Shown: piece after piece, positions 24,325-33,337 of the stretch
How the letters are laid out: the number at the start of each line of letters is the position of its first letter
How positions within the stretch are numbered: the first letter of the stretch is position 1
Assembly: GCA_945893365.1 (NCBI GenBank)
Contig: CAMDED010000007.1
Coordinates: 1 to 64,000 of the forward strand
DNA from: Candidatus Sulfopaludibacter sp. SbA3
GTDB taxonomy: Bacteria > Acidobacteriota > Terriglobia > Bryobacterales > Bryobacteraceae
DNA length: 64,000 nt
Direction of reading: 5' to 3'
Translations under genes and position numbers: made by a program
The notes under the pieces: model-generated
What the model was told of the DNA's origin: nothing
Seen by the model: the letters and a program-made list of their open reading frames with translations, nothing else
Database searches by the model: none

Positions 24325-25089
24325 TTACCCGAGGAAACGCCGAATTCCCTTGTCATAGAGAAAACCGCCTATCAGCCCCCCGAGGATCGGAGCCGCGAGC
24401 GGTACCCAGAATATCCCTGAACCGTCCGTCAGGCCATTGTTCTTGAACCCTGCAACCGCGGTGAGCAGGCGGGGACCGAAATCGCGCGCGGGATTTATCG
24501 CGTAGCCGTGCATGCCTCCAAACGAAATCCCGATGGCGACGACAACGGCCCCGACCAGAAGAGGCGTCAGGGCGCCGGACGGCTGGTTGCGTTCGTCGGT
24601 AATGGCGAAGATCAGGAAAAGAAGGATAGCCGTGCCGATCGTCTGGTCGAGAAATCCGGCGAAGGGCGCTTCAGGGAAGGCCGGAAAGGTGGCGAAAACG
24701 CCGGCGGTATGGTCCAGGCGCGGGTCCGCTTTGAGAAACGCGGGCAGGTAGTTCCAGAAGACAAGTCCGGCCGCGGTAAAAGCGCCCGCGGTTTGAGCGA
24801 GCGAATACGGCAGGACCTTCTTCCAGGGGAATCCGCGAAAGACGGCGAGCGTAATGGTTACGGCCGGATTGAGATGACCGCCCGAAATTTTCCCGGCGGT
24901 GAAGATGCCCATCGTCACTCCAAGGCCCCAACCCAGGGTAACGTTGGTGAAGCCCCCGTTGACCACCCCGCCCCTTGGAACGGGACCGAATAAAACTACC
25001 ATAGCGACGACGCCGGTGCCGAAGAGTATCAGAACCAGCGTGCCCAGAAATTCCGCGGAGATCTCAGCGAGAGTGATTTTGTTGTTCAT
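24325..25089 (-). CDS. Aquaglyceroporin (GlpF-like MIP channel)
   Basis: A 254-residue six-helix channel. The two NPA loops are intact: SGGHLNPAVTITL and YAINPARDFGPR. The Asp after the second NPAR (NPARDFGP) is typical of glycerol facilitators rather than pure water channels, so uptake of glycerol or other small polyols is likely. No glycerol kinase is nearby. The start is placed at MNNKITLAEISAEFLG because of the family's N-terminus and a TACGAT box seven bases upstream; the longer frame adds a non-conserved extension. Confidence 0.9.
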   Translation of the reverse strand: MNNKITLAEISAEFLGTLVLILFGTGVVAMVVLFGPVPRGGVVNGGFTNVTLGWGLGVTMGIFTAGKISGGHLNPAVTITLAVFRGFPWKKVLPYSLAQTAGAFTAAGLVFWNYLPAFLKADPRLDHTAGVFATFPAFPEAPFAGFLDQTIGTAILLFLIFAITDERNQPSGALTPLLVGAVVVAIGISFGGMHGYAINPARDFGPRLLTAVAGFKNNGLTDGSGIFWVPLAAPILGGLIGGFLYDKGIRRFLG

Positions 25090-25096
25090 CCGTTGC

Positions 25097-25102
25097 ATCG
25101 TA
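25097..25102 (-). promoter_or_regulatory. -10-like box TACGAT before the aquaglyceroporin
   Basis: TACGAT, seven bases (GCAACGG), then ATG at 25089. It is another instance of the short-gap arrangement. Confidence 0.3.
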
Positions 25103-25319
25103 TCAGGGATGAAGCCGCGCTGCACGTATCGCTCGATTAAGCGTCAAGACGCCGTCCGGAATCGTCATGATCCGAGCTCTTCCCGTGAAGCAATGGTTTG
25201 GGGCGTCTAGCGGAAATGTTCGGCTCATTGTGAGCCGGGGTTCGCTCAATGCGTCTCGTTTTCGATCCTAAAGTTCGCAGGGTCCGCACCCGATATTAAG
25301 ACCAGGAGAGCGGACGGCC

Positions 25320-25523
25320 ATGACAAAATTCGAAGCGATTGGGGGACGGGAGGGGATTGAGTTTCAGGCGAGCCTTCTAGCGTTGGGGGCCGCCATCGAG
25401 AATGCGGACGACGGACGGATCTCCCTCTACCGGCCAGCCTCTGAACAGGTCAACCGGATGGCCGCGCAATATGTACGGGCGGCCAGGATCGAGCCGCGCG
25501 ACGGGTCAGCAGTCAAGGACTGA
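25320..25523 (+). CDS. Possible 67-residue protein
   Basis: The frame MTKFEAIGGREGIEFQASLL continues with ALGAAIENADDGRISLYRPA and ends AARIEPRDGSAVKD. The composition is protein-like, with no runs of rare residues, and AGGAG lies about 12 bases upstream. I do not recognise a family. It is the only credible frame in the 570-base gap between the aquaporin start and the next convergent gene. The remaining parts of that gap, 25103-25319 and 25524-25661, show nothing I can name. Confidence 0.3.
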   Translation: MTKFEAIGGREGIEFQASLLALGAAIENADDGRISLYRPASEQVNRMAAQYVRAARIEPRDGSAVKD

Positions 25524-25661
25524 CAACGAATTCGAACGCGCCGCAAAAAGGGTGCTGGATGACGTCGAAGACCGAGCTCCATCGCACTGAGCCGACGGCT
25601 CGGAACCGATGTTTACTCGACTGTCCAGCGCCAAAGCGAGAGGCCGTCAATGGCGCCGGCG

Positions 25662-26006
25662 TCAACAATCCGCGCTGATGATCAGTTTCGCGGTTCCCCA
25701 CTTCGAGCCGGCCTTGTACGTGAACGTCATTCCCGTCTTAACTATGCCGAGCTCCCGTCCGATCCGATGACGCACCGCGACAGTGAGCGCGTCGCCTACG
25801 CGCACTCCGATCCGATCAAGTACAAGCTTCTGCTCTTCCAGTGAAACATCCTTGAACTCGATGGTCTCGACGACGGCGAAGAACGGAACTTCGACTCGCG
25901 GCTGCGGCGGCCGCACTTCGGGCGGGGCTTGAGCGAAAGCGGGAACCACGAGACAAGCACAAAACAGAGTTGAGGCTGCACGCCGGGTAAAGATCGCGAA
26001 TTTCAT
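25662..26006 (-). CDS. Small exported protein, possible POTRA-like fold
   Basis: 114 residues. Signal peptide MKFAIFTRRAASTLFCACLV to AFAQ, a Pro-rich linker (PPEVRPPQPRVEV) and a compact domain of about 75 residues with VETIEFKDVSLEEQKLVLDR, IGVRVGDALTV and a Gly/Lys end. The alternation FKDV ... GDALT resembles a single POTRA unit as in BamA or FhaC, but one short copy alone is weak evidence. GGGAG seven bases upstream fixes the start. It lies about 140 bases downstream of the cytochrome bc genes on the same strand and might be co-transcribed. Confidence 0.6.
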   Translation of the reverse strand: MKFAIFTRRAASTLFCACLVVPAFAQAPPEVRPPQPRVEVPFFAVVETIEFKDVSLEEQKLVLDRIGVRVGDALTVAVRHRIGRELGIVKTGMTFTYKAGSKWGTAKLIISADC

Positions 26007-26143
26007 ACCGAGACTCCCGAATAGGTTTCCATTCTTTAGCCAGTATATCAGGCGTAAGACCATTATCATCCGCCTCCGCATCGGCCCTATCAGACCTCGT
26101 CGCGTCGGCGGGAGTCAGCCGGTACCGCAAGAGCGGCGAAACC

Positions 26144-27778
26144 TCAGTCGGGGAGCGACAACAGGTACGAACAGATCTTTTCCATGTCGCTTGGGGTAAA
26201 CGGGTATCGCGGCATGATCGTGCCGGGCGACATCGCCTGCGGCTCGCGGAAGTGACGCGCAAGCCACGCCTTGTTGCGGTGGCGGAACGTTCCGTTAAGC
26301 GGCGGCCCGACCTTCATACCTACACCGTTGACGAGATGGCATGCGCCGCACCGGTTGGCCTGGTAGATGAGTGCGCCCTCCACGGCGAACGTGGGCGCGG
26401 CCTGCAGGGCGGAAGCGTTCTGGGGGGTCAGCTTCAGCAGGAACGCCGCGAGAGCGTTTAATTGCGAATCGCTCAGTTGAATGGGCGGCATCATGCTGCC
26501 AGGCACAAGCGTCGCGGGCCGTTTGAAGTGCGCGATCATCCACGCCGCCGATTTCCGGATCGCCGTATTCGCCAGGTCCGGACCGATTTTCGCGCCTCCA
26601 TCCCCCACCGCGTGGCAACTGGAGCAATTTTCTTTTCGGAAATACCCAATGCCGGCCATCTCCTCGGGCGACAACTGAAGCCACTCCGTCGGGGCGGAGA
26701 AATCGATCTCCACCGCGGCTGTTTTCGGCGTTGTGGCGATCGCCGCCGCGGTCAGTCCCGCCCAGCCAAGCAGCGCAAGAAACACGACGCCGAAGGCCGC
26801 ATAGCGCTGCGTCACGCGCCTTACCCTGCCGCGGTCGAGGAACGGAACTAGAACCAAGGCCAGAATCGCAAGCGTGGGCAGTACGATACTCCCCACTATT
26901 TCGAGCGGACCCTCGAAGAACTTCAGCGTCTGGAACAGGAATAGAAAATACCAATCGGGCCGGGGCACGTACGTGGTATCCGTGGGATCTGCCAGCCGCT
27001 CGAGCGGAACGTGAACGGCCACCGCCATCGCGAAAAGAATTACGAAAGCGGCGAATATGGCGACGGTATCCTTGTAGACCTGCTCCGGATAGAACTTCTT
27101 CATCGGTTTCGTTTCGTCGCCAGGCGCCGGCGCTATGCCGTGCTTTCTTACCAGATACACGTGCGCGATGATCATCATCGTCGTGACCGGCGGAAGCAAC
27201 AACACATGCATACCGTAAAAACGCGCGAAGGTCACGACGCCGATTGCGCCCTCGCCGCCGAGCAGCCGCGAGAGGTAAGGACCGAGGAAAGGCGCCTTTG
27301 AAGCGATCTGCACCGTGACGACGGTTCCCCAATAGGCCCGGTTGTCCCACGGCAGCAGGTAACCGGTCAGACCGTACGCGAGCGTCAGCAAGAGCAGCGC
27401 CACGCCGGCCATCCAGGTGGCTTCGCGCGGTTTCTTGTACGCCCCGAAGAGAAATACCTGCGCCATGTGCAGCGCGACCACCACGATCATCATGCTCGCG
27501 CCCCAATGGTGGAGATTGCGAATCAGCCGGCCGCCGGCCACTTCGGTCACAATGTAGCGCAGGCTGTTATAGGCTTCGCCGGGCGTCGGCGCGTAGTTGA
27601 ACGCGAGCAGGATTCCGGTGAAGGCCTGCAGCATGAACAGGAACATCGCCACGCTGCCGAAAATGTGCCGCCAGCCGCTCGAAGCGGGAACCTCCTCGTA
27701 AAGGAAATTGCGGATTGCGGTCTCAAGGCCGGTCCGATGCTCGATCCAGCCTGTAACGTGCCTCACGATGCGCATCAT
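26144..27778 (-). CDS. Cytochrome b fused to two haem-c domains
   Basis: 544 residues. Residues 1-340 are a complete cytochrome b: haem ligands in RNLHHWGASMM and VVALHMAQVF, with FYGMHVLLLPPV and IAHVYLVRKHG, and the Qo-site motif as PDWY (VPRPDWYFLFLF) rather than PEWY. After three C-terminal helices, two cytochrome c domains follow, with CSSCH at 385-389 and CGACH at 477-481 and Met ligands in PGSMMPP and PGTIMPRYP. It forms a quinol-oxidising bc complex with the Rieske protein upstream; the fused c domains replace a separate cytochrome c1. Its start overlaps the Rieske stop by four bases. Confidence 0.93.
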   Translation of the reverse strand: MMRIVRHVTGWIEHRTGLETAIRNFLYEEVPASSGWRHIFGSVAMFLFMLQAFTGILLAFNYAPTPGEAYNSLRYIVTEVAGGRLIRNLHHWGASMMIVVVALHMAQVFLFGAYKKPREATWMAGVALLLLTLAYGLTGYLLPWDNRAYWGTVVTVQIASKAPFLGPYLSRLLGGEGAIGVVTFARFYGMHVLLLPPVTTMMIIAHVYLVRKHGIAPAPGDETKPMKKFYPEQVYKDTVAIFAAFVILFAMAVAVHVPLERLADPTDTTYVPRPDWYFLFLFQTLKFFEGPLEIVGSIVLPTLAILALVLVPFLDRGRVRRVTQRYAAFGVVFLALLGWAGLTAAAIATTPKTAAVEIDFSAPTEWLQLSPEEMAGIGYFRKENCSSCHAVGDGGAKIGPDLANTAIRKSAAWMIAHFKRPATLVPGSMMPPIQLSDSQLNALAAFLLKLTPQNASALQAAPTFAVEGALIYQANRCGACHLVNGVGMKVGPPLNGTFRHRNKAWLARHFREPQAMSPGTIMPRYPFTPSDMEKICSYLLSLPD

Positions 27779-28275
27779 TCCGCGCTCTCCGATTCCACAA
27801 CCTTGCCGAGCAGCAATTTGCCTTGCTCGATCCTGACCTCATAGCGGTCGAGCGGTCGAGGCGCCGGGCCGGACAACACCTTCCCTTCAGGTGAAAACGT
27901 GGAGGTGTGACAAGGGCACAGGAACTGCCGCTTCCCGTCGTCCCAGTGGTACGCGCATCCGAGGTGGGTGCATTGCGGAGCGAGCGCGATGACTTCCGTA
28001 TCCGAAACTTTGAGAGCCCACGCCGTGGTTCGTTCGCTCGTGATCTTCCAACCGTCCACGCGGTTATGCCGGAACACGAGTTCAGTTGGCGTCTTGGGCG
28101 CGAGTTTTGCGACCTCCGCCGCTTCCGTCCACTCTTCCCTCTTGCGCAGCTTCGGCGGAAACAGGAGGTAAATCGATGCGGGAAGGGCGAGCGCCGCTCC
28201 AATCAGGCCCCAAAGCCCATAGATAACCGACAAAAAAAAGAAGCGACGCCCATTATTCGATTCTTCGTGACTCAC
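27775..28275 (-). CDS. Rieske iron-sulfur protein of the bc complex
   Basis: 166 residues from a GTG. It has an N-terminal anchor helix RRFFFLSVIYGLWGLIGAAL and a Rieske domain with CTHLGC and CPCHTS ligand boxes (about residues 102-107 and 120-125), each with Cys and His for the 2Fe-2S cluster. It passes electrons from quinol to the fused haem-c domains of the cytochrome b that follows with a 4-base overlap. A TAGAAT box stands seven bases before the GTG, with no ribosome-binding site. Confidence 0.95.
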   Translation of the reverse strand: MSHEESNNGRRFFFLSVIYGLWGLIGAALALPASIYLLFPPKLRKREEWTEAAEVAKLAPKTPTELVFRHNRVDGWKITSERTTAWALKVSDTEVIALAPQCTHLGCAYHWDDGKRQFLCPCHTSTFSPEGKVLSGPAPRPLDRYEVRIEQGKLLLGKVVESESAE

Positions 28276-28282
28276 GCTCTAT

Positions 28283-28288
28283 ATTCTA
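28283..28288 (-). promoter_or_regulatory. -10-like box TAGAAT before the Rieske gene
   Basis: TAGAAT, ATAGAGC, then GTG at 28275: a 7-base gap, consistent with a leaderless message for the bc-complex operon. Confidence 0.4.
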
Positions 28289-28371
28289 ATGCCGGGGAAA
28301 CGCGGCGCAAGTAAACAAGATGCAAAATATCGGGCGGCCAACGCGCGGTAAGATTGTTGTGAGGAAACCGG

Positions 28372-29253
28372 ATGTCCATTTCCATGATTCAGCAGATCCG
28401 CTCCGCTGTCGCTAATCTAAACCCGGAGGATGTTCGCAGGATCGCCAGCCAGCGCGTGACCATCGGTCTCACGGCGGATTCGGGAGCGAGCCTCGCCTCC
28501 ATGGAAGATTTTCTCATCCCGTCCGGCGTGTCGCGCGAGAAGCGCATGGAAGTGCTGCCGATGGTGTACCGGCCCGGCGATCCGGGAGCGCCCGCGCAAT
28601 TCGACGTCGAGCTCTATGAGCAGGGACTCGCCTGCCCCCGGACTGCCTTCACCTATTACTCGGGCGACCCCGGGCGCACGGTACGAGACGTGCTCGATCA
28701 GCGGCCCGAGATCGCCGTCCCGCTGGCCCGCAGCTTTCCGCCATTCCGCAAACCGGCAGTAGAGGATATCATCGCGAAGATTTCCCGCGAGAATGCATTA
28801 TTCACGGTACTGACGGCGCTGCCGAACGTGATGCCCAGTTTTCTGGAATTGCCTTGGGTTTTTGGCGAATTCGCTTCCGACACCGCGTTTCTAACGGTGA
28901 ACCAGATGAGAATGGCGTTCCTGATCGCTGCTTCAAGCGACAGCGCCATCGGGTATTCGGAGCAGAAGACGGAGATTGCGTCGATTGTCGGGGGAGCGTT
29001 CGGATGGCGGGCCCTGGCTCGCGAGCTTGCGGGGAAGATTCCTCTGGGAGGAGGCCTGATGGCGAAAGGAGCGATCGCGTTCGCGGGCACGTACGTCGTC
29101 GGTTTGGGCCTCGAACGTCTGCATCGCATCGGTTATGGCCTTACCAGGGCGGAGAGGAAAGAAGCGTACGCCGCGGCCGTCGAACGCGGAAAGGGTGTGG
29201 TTGCCCTGCTCCTGGAAGGGCTTAAGACCCGCCGCAAAGCGCGAGCGGCGTAA
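28372..29253 (+). CDS. Uncharacterised membrane-associated protein, possibly DUF697-like
   Basis: 293 residues. The N-terminal part (about 1-95) is soluble with MEDFLIPSGVSREKRMEVLP; the central part has LPNVMPSFLELPWVFGEFAS; the C-terminal half has SIVGGAFGWRALARELAGKI and PLGGGLMAKGAIAFAGTYVV, a Gly/Ala-rich membrane-prone stretch. This last block recalls DUF697/YcjF-type domains that accompany Era-like GTPases, but no GTPase is present. The assignment is tentative. The gene starts about 95 bases after the divergent Rieske start. Confidence 0.6.
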   Translation: MSISMIQQIRSAVANLNPEDVRRIASQRVTIGLTADSGASLASMEDFLIPSGVSREKRMEVLPMVYRPGDPGAPAQFDVELYEQGLACPRTAFTYYSGDPGRTVRDVLDQRPEIAVPLARSFPPFRKPAVEDIIAKISRENALFTVLTALPNVMPSFLELPWVFGEFASDTAFLTVNQMRMAFLIAASSDSAIGYSEQKTEIASIVGGAFGWRALARELAGKIPLGGGLMAKGAIAFAGTYVVGLGLERLHRIGYGLTRAERKEAYAAAVERGKGVVALLLEGLKTRRKARAA

Positions 29254-29295
29254 CCTCGCGCCGCCCGCCGCCGTACAATATTCAGGAGCCGAAAC

Positions 29296-30099
29296 ATGCG
29301 TCAACTGATTGCAGGACTATTTCTAGGGCTGTCGGCCATGATTGCCGCCGATACGCTCACGTTGCGTTCCGGAAAAACGGTTACGGGAAACTACCTCGGA
29401 GGCACGTCGCGCCAGGTGCGAATGGAAGTCGGGGATCAGGTTCAGACATTCGATGTCGGTTCCGTAGCCTCGATCGCATTTCAAGATCAGAAAGCGACGG
29501 GGGCGGCCGCGGCGCCGCGAACGCCGCCGGACCTGTCGAAGGAGCGCGTGACGATACTGCGTCCGCTGTCCTCTGAAGCCGCCGCGGCTACGCGTGCGGT
29601 CGAACTTCCGGCCGGCACGACGCTCACGATCCGCATGATCGACGCCGTCGACTCGGAAGTGAACGAGGTGGGACAGACGTTTCGCGCGAGCCTTGATGAA
29701 CCCGTCCGGATCGGTTCCGATATCGTGATTCCGCGCGGCGCCGACGTGCTGGCCAAGCTCTCGGCGGACAAACAATCCGGGAAGCTCAGCGGGCGCACGG
29801 AGCTCACCATGGATCTGGTCTCGGTGACGGTGAACGGGAAGGCGATCGACGTCAATACCCAGGAAGTGACGACGGCGAGCGACTCTCGATCGAGCGGGAC
29901 GAAGAAGAAAGTCGCCGGTGGCGCGATTGCGGGAGCGTTAATCGGCGCGATCGCCGGCGGCGGAAAGGGTGCGGCGATCGGAGCCGGGGCGGGAGCGGGA
30001 GTCGGGACTGCCGCGCAAGTCTTCACGAAGGGGCAACGCGTACGCATCCCTTCCGAGACCCGCCTCACCTTTACGCTGGACAATCCGATCCTGCTTTGA
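29296..30099 (+). CDS. Exported protein with glycine-zipper segment
   Basis: 267 residues. Signal peptide MRQLIAGLFLGLSAMIAADT; a first domain with TLRSGKTVTGNYLGGTSRQV like small beta-barrel repeats; a central domain with LPAGTTLTIRMIDAVDSEVN and VIPRGADVLAKLSADKQSGK; then a glycine zipper AGALIGAIAGGGKGAAIG and a final beta strand RVRIPSETRLTFTLDNP. This arrangement is common in Acidobacteria for envelope proteins; the function is unknown. AGGAG precedes the ATG. It may be co-transcribed with the DsbA-like gene 55 bases downstream. Confidence 0.7.
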   Translation: MRQLIAGLFLGLSAMIAADTLTLRSGKTVTGNYLGGTSRQVRMEVGDQVQTFDVGSVASIAFQDQKATGAAAAPRTPPDLSKERVTILRPLSSEAAAATRAVELPAGTTLTIRMIDAVDSEVNEVGQTFRASLDEPVRIGSDIVIPRGADVLAKLSADKQSGKLSGRTELTMDLVSVTVNGKAIDVNTQEVTTASDSRSSGTKKKVAGGAIAGALIGAIAGGGKGAAIGAGAGAGVGTAAQVFTKGQRVRIPSETRLTFTLDNPILL

Positions 30100-30154
30100 T
30101 TCCAGGAACCGCGCGCGGCCGGATGCGAGCAGCCTGGACCGCCGGAGTTCAGAG

Positions 30155-30727
30155 ATGATGGAGAAACTGCTAGTGGCAACGATGGCGGCGGCGGGCCTGA
30201 GCGCCGAGGTTCTCATCGAAGGCAAGGCCGACAGCCGCATCCGGGTCCTAATCTTCGAGGATCTTCAATGCCGCGACTGCGCGGTCTTTCGCCGCATGAT
30301 GGACCAGCAGATTCTGCCTAAGTACAAGGACCGAATCGCGTTTCTCCACCGCGACTTCCCGCTTCCCAAACACGATTGGGCAAGAAAGGCGGCGGTTGCG
30401 GCCCGCTTTTTCGAGTCGAAACGGGCCTCTCTCGGACTCGATTACCGGCGTCACATGCTGTCCACGTTCGAGTCGGTGACAGTAGACACGTTCGGACAGA
30501 GTCTTTACGAATTCTGCCGCACGCACGGCGTGGACCCCGCCGAGGCCCAGGATGCGCTGATCAAGCCGGAATTCGCGGAGAGAGTCGAGAGGGATTCCCG
30601 CGAAGGAGAGACGCGCGGCGTGACCAGGACGCCCTCGGTATTCGTCAACGGCATGCCCTTCATCGAAACGTTTTCTTTTGAAAGCATATCGAAGGCCCTG
30701 GACGAGGCGCTGTCAAGTGCAAAGTGA
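30155..30727 (+). CDS. DsbA-like thiol:disulfide protein
   Basis: 190 residues. A short hydrophobic start MMEKLLVATMAAAGLSAEV may be a signal. The thioredoxin fold has FEDLQCRDCAVFRRMMD, so the redox motif is CRDC instead of CPHC, a helical insert FFESKRASLGLDYRRHML, and the cis-Pro loop TRTPSVFVNGMPF. This fits DsbA/DsbG-like periplasmic oxidoreductases (thioredoxin_4 family). The start has GGAG seven bases upstream. Its last 11 bases overlap the GTG start of the reductase gene. Confidence 0.82.
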   Translation: MMEKLLVATMAAAGLSAEVLIEGKADSRIRVLIFEDLQCRDCAVFRRMMDQQILPKYKDRIAFLHRDFPLPKHDWARKAAVAARFFESKRASLGLDYRRHMLSTFESVTVDTFGQSLYEFCRTHGVDPAEAQDALIKPEFAERVERDSREGETRGVTRTPSVFVNGMPFIETFSFESISKALDEALSSAK

Positions 30728-31463
30728 AAAGCGGCCGGCGGCGATCGTGACGGGAGCGAGCCGGGGCATCGGGCGTGGGATCGCCATCGAGCTCTCGCGC
30801 ACGCATGACGTGCTCGCCACCTACAGGGGCCGCGTTGATGCCGCGGAGAGCCTCCGCGCCGAAACCGGCGCTGCGATTCTCCAGTCCGACATATCTTCTT
30901 CGGCCGACCGCGCCGCGCTTATCGAACATGCCCGCGCGAGGTTCGAAAAGCTCGATCTGCTCGTGAACAATGCCGGAATGCCGGTTCGCGAGCGGCTCGA
31001 TCTGCTGGACGCCACCGGGGAAAGCTTCGACGAGTTGATCTCAACCAATCTCAAAGGTCCCCACTTCCTGACACAGCTCGCCGCCCGCTGGATGCTCGAG
31101 AAGGATGCCGGTCGCATTGTGTTCATCACCTCGATCTCGGCGTATGCGGCTTCGCTGAACCGCGCCGAGTACTGTATCTCAAAGGCTGGGCTGAGCATGT
31201 CGGCCTCGCTTTGGGCGCAGCGTCTCGCGCCGCGTGGAATCAAAGTTTTCGAGATCCGGCCGGGCATTATTCGGACCGACATGATCTCCGCCGTGGAAAA
31301 ATCGTACGACGAGAAGATCGCGGGCGGCCTGCTGCCTCAGCGCCGCATGGGCGAGGCCGTGGATGTTGCGAACGCGGTGCGCGCGATCGCCGATGGCCTG
31401 CTCGACTATTCGGCCGGGCAAGTCCTGAACGTGGACGGCGGCTTCCATATGCGGGGGCTGTAG
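30717..31463 (+). CDS. Short-chain dehydrogenase/reductase (FabG-like)
   Basis: 248 residues from the GTG at 30717, chosen because GAGG lies nine bases upstream and the N-terminus then fits the family. Motifs: AIVTGASRGIGRGIAIELS (NAD(P) site), LLVNNAGMP, the catalytic Ser in FITSISAYAA, the YxxxK (YCISK) site and C-terminal LNVDGGFHMRG. It reduces or oxidises a carbonyl/alcohol with NAD(P); the substrate is not evident, although the motif set is that of 3-ketoacyl or sugar reductases. It partly overlaps the DsbA-like gene and is therefore probably co-translated. Confidence 0.9.
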   Translation: MQSEKRPAAIVTGASRGIGRGIAIELSRTHDVLATYRGRVDAAESLRAETGAAILQSDISSSADRAALIEHARARFEKLDLLVNNAGMPVRERLDLLDATGESFDELISTNLKGPHFLTQLAARWMLEKDAGRIVFITSISAYAASLNRAEYCISKAGLSMSASLWAQRLAPRGIKVFEIRPGIIRTDMISAVEKSYDEKIAGGLLPQRRMGEAVDVANAVRAIADGLLDYSAGQVLNVDGGFHMRGL

Positions 31464-31472
31464 ACGGATGCG

Positions 31473-33278
31473 TCACCAGCCGATGACGTAGTCGTCCTTC
31501 GCCGGGCTGACGCCCGCCTGCATGACGCCGCTGACGGGGTCGATTCGCACCATCTTGACGGCCCCGGCGCCCGATGGCTGCTGGCGGTAGGGGCCTTGGC
31601 GCGGGCTGATTTCGATGCGATGCCCGCGCGCGGCGAGCGCCGGGGCAATCGCGTCGGCCAGTATCTTGGGCAGAGTGAGTTTCCCCTCCACGGGCTGAGG
31701 AAACATGGATGCATGGAAGCTTGTCGTGGTGACCGTTGGAGCTTCAAGGGCCTGCTGCAGGTTCATACCGTATTCCTGAACGTTGAGAAACGCCTGCAGC
31801 ATCGCCTGCGGCTGATTGTCGCCGCCCGGCGTGTTCCACGCGAGATAAGGCTTGCCGTTCTTCAGCGCGATGGCCGGATTGATGGTGTGGCGAGGGCGCT
31901 TGCCCGGCTCGAGCCGGTTGACGTCGTTCTCGTCAAGACTGAAGTACGGGAGGCGGTCGTTGAGGACGAAGCCGCCGCCTTCGACAACCAGGCCGCTTCC
32001 GAACGTGGCGTTGACGCTATGGGTGACGGAAACGACGTTGCCGAATTTGTCGGCGATTACGAAGGACGATGTTTCGCCCTGAGCCGAAGGCTTCTCCGCC
32101 GAAGGCGCGGTGGATGGCCCGCCGCTTTCGTAGGAGACTTCATGACCGGCAAGAACGGCCTTTCCCGAGCGCGGATCGCCCGGAGGAGCGGCCCCCCGCA
32201 TGGCGCGATCGGTCCTGATCAAGGCCCGGCGCGCGTTACCGTAGTCTCTCGACAGCAGCGCGGAGACCGGCGCATCGGTGGTCCGCGGGTCCGAGATGTA
32301 GCGGTCGCGGTCGGCGAAGGCGAGCTTCAGCGCTTCCGTCACCAGGTGCACGTATTCGGGCGAATTGTGCTTCAACCGCTTGAAGTCGGAGGGCTCCATG
32401 ATGTTCAGCGCCATCAAGAGCACGATGCCTTGCGAGTTCGGGGGACATTGATAGATGTCGAGATCCTTGTAGGGCGCGTGGATCGGCTCGGCCTCCTCGG
32501 GCTTGAAGGAGGCGAGGTCCTCGTAGCGAATCAGACCGCCCTGCTTGCGGTAGAAATCGTCGATCAGACGCGCGATGGGCCCTTGATAGAAGGCATCCGC
32601 GCCTCCCTCGGCAATGGCGCGGAGGGTCTTTGCGAGATCGGGTTGGACGAAGAGATCGCCGGGAGCGAACGGTTTTCCGTTCTTGAGGAAAGCCGCAACG
32701 GAAGTGGGGAACGGCGAAATTTTCCTCGCTCCTTCCGCGTGCATGGAGGCGCTCCAGAAAGTGAGCGGGTGGCCTTCGGCGGCGGCCTCGTGGGCGGGAC
32801 CGATGAGCTTCCGATAGTCGAGCGTGCCGTATTTCTTCAGCGCCAGATCGAATGCGCCCACGGCTCCGGGCACGGTACTCGAGAGCGGCCCGGCGTCCGG
32901 AATCTTTCCCAGTTTGCGGTAGAACTCGCGAGTGGCGAGCTTTGGCGCGGGCCCGGTACCGTTGATGAAAATGGTGCGCTTCTCCTTCGCGAGATAGGCG
33001 AGAATGAACGCGTCGCCGCCGATGCCGGCCTGATGCTGTTCGACGACTGCGGTCATGTAGAACATCGCAACGGCCGCGTCGAACGCGTTTCCGCCCGATT
33101 GCAGGATTTGAGCGCCGGCCAGCGCTTCGAGCGGATGCTCGGCTGCGACCATGCCGTGAGTGCCCATCACGACGGGCCGCCAGAAGGGGCGCGACGCGGG
33201 TTCCTGCGCCAGGGCGAGGGGTATAGTCAATTGCGCCGTCAATAAGGTCGCGAGGCAAAGAAACCTCTGCATGAACAT
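31473..33278 (-). CDS. ggt: Gamma-glutamyltransferase (exported)
   Basis: 601 residues; the start is fixed by AAGGAGG six bases upstream, and the signal peptide is MFMQRFLCLATLLTAQLTIP. The precursor features are complete: N-terminal AEHPLEALAGAQILQSGGNA, GIGGDAFILAYL, and the self-processing site QGETSSFVIADKFGNVVSVT with the nucleophilic Thr at about residue 403. Downstream FGSGLVVEGGGFVLND and WNTPGGDNQPQA complete the small subunit. It cleaves glutathione and other gamma-glutamyl peptides in the periplasm. It converges on the reductase gene. Confidence 0.93.
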   Translation of the reverse strand: MFMQRFLCLATLLTAQLTIPLALAQEPASRPFWRPVVMGTHGMVAAEHPLEALAGAQILQSGGNAFDAAVAMFYMTAVVEQHQAGIGGDAFILAYLAKEKRTIFINGTGPAPKLATREFYRKLGKIPDAGPLSSTVPGAVGAFDLALKKYGTLDYRKLIGPAHEAAAEGHPLTFWSASMHAEGARKISPFPTSVAAFLKNGKPFAPGDLFVQPDLAKTLRAIAEGGADAFYQGPIARLIDDFYRKQGGLIRYEDLASFKPEEAEPIHAPYKDLDIYQCPPNSQGIVLLMALNIMEPSDFKRLKHNSPEYVHLVTEALKLAFADRDRYISDPRTTDAPVSALLSRDYGNARRALIRTDRAMRGAAPPGDPRSGKAVLAGHEVSYESGGPSTAPSAEKPSAQGETSSFVIADKFGNVVSVTHSVNATFGSGLVVEGGGFVLNDRLPYFSLDENDVNRLEPGKRPRHTINPAIALKNGKPYLAWNTPGGDNQPQAMLQAFLNVQEYGMNLQQALEAPTVTTTSFHASMFPQPVEGKLTLPKILADAIAPALAARGHRIEISPRQGPYRQQPSGAGAVKMVRIDPVSGVMQAGVSPAKDDYVIGW

Positions 33279-33337
33279 GTCAGACCTCCTTCGGAAGTAC
33301 AAATGTAGCGCAAAGGCGGTATTCTGGGGATCACCCC

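Noticed and set aside
31596-33245. A 549-codon plus-strand frame over the gamma-glutamyltransferase
   Set aside because: The opposite strand holds a complete, well-motifed ggt gene with a strong ribosome-binding site.
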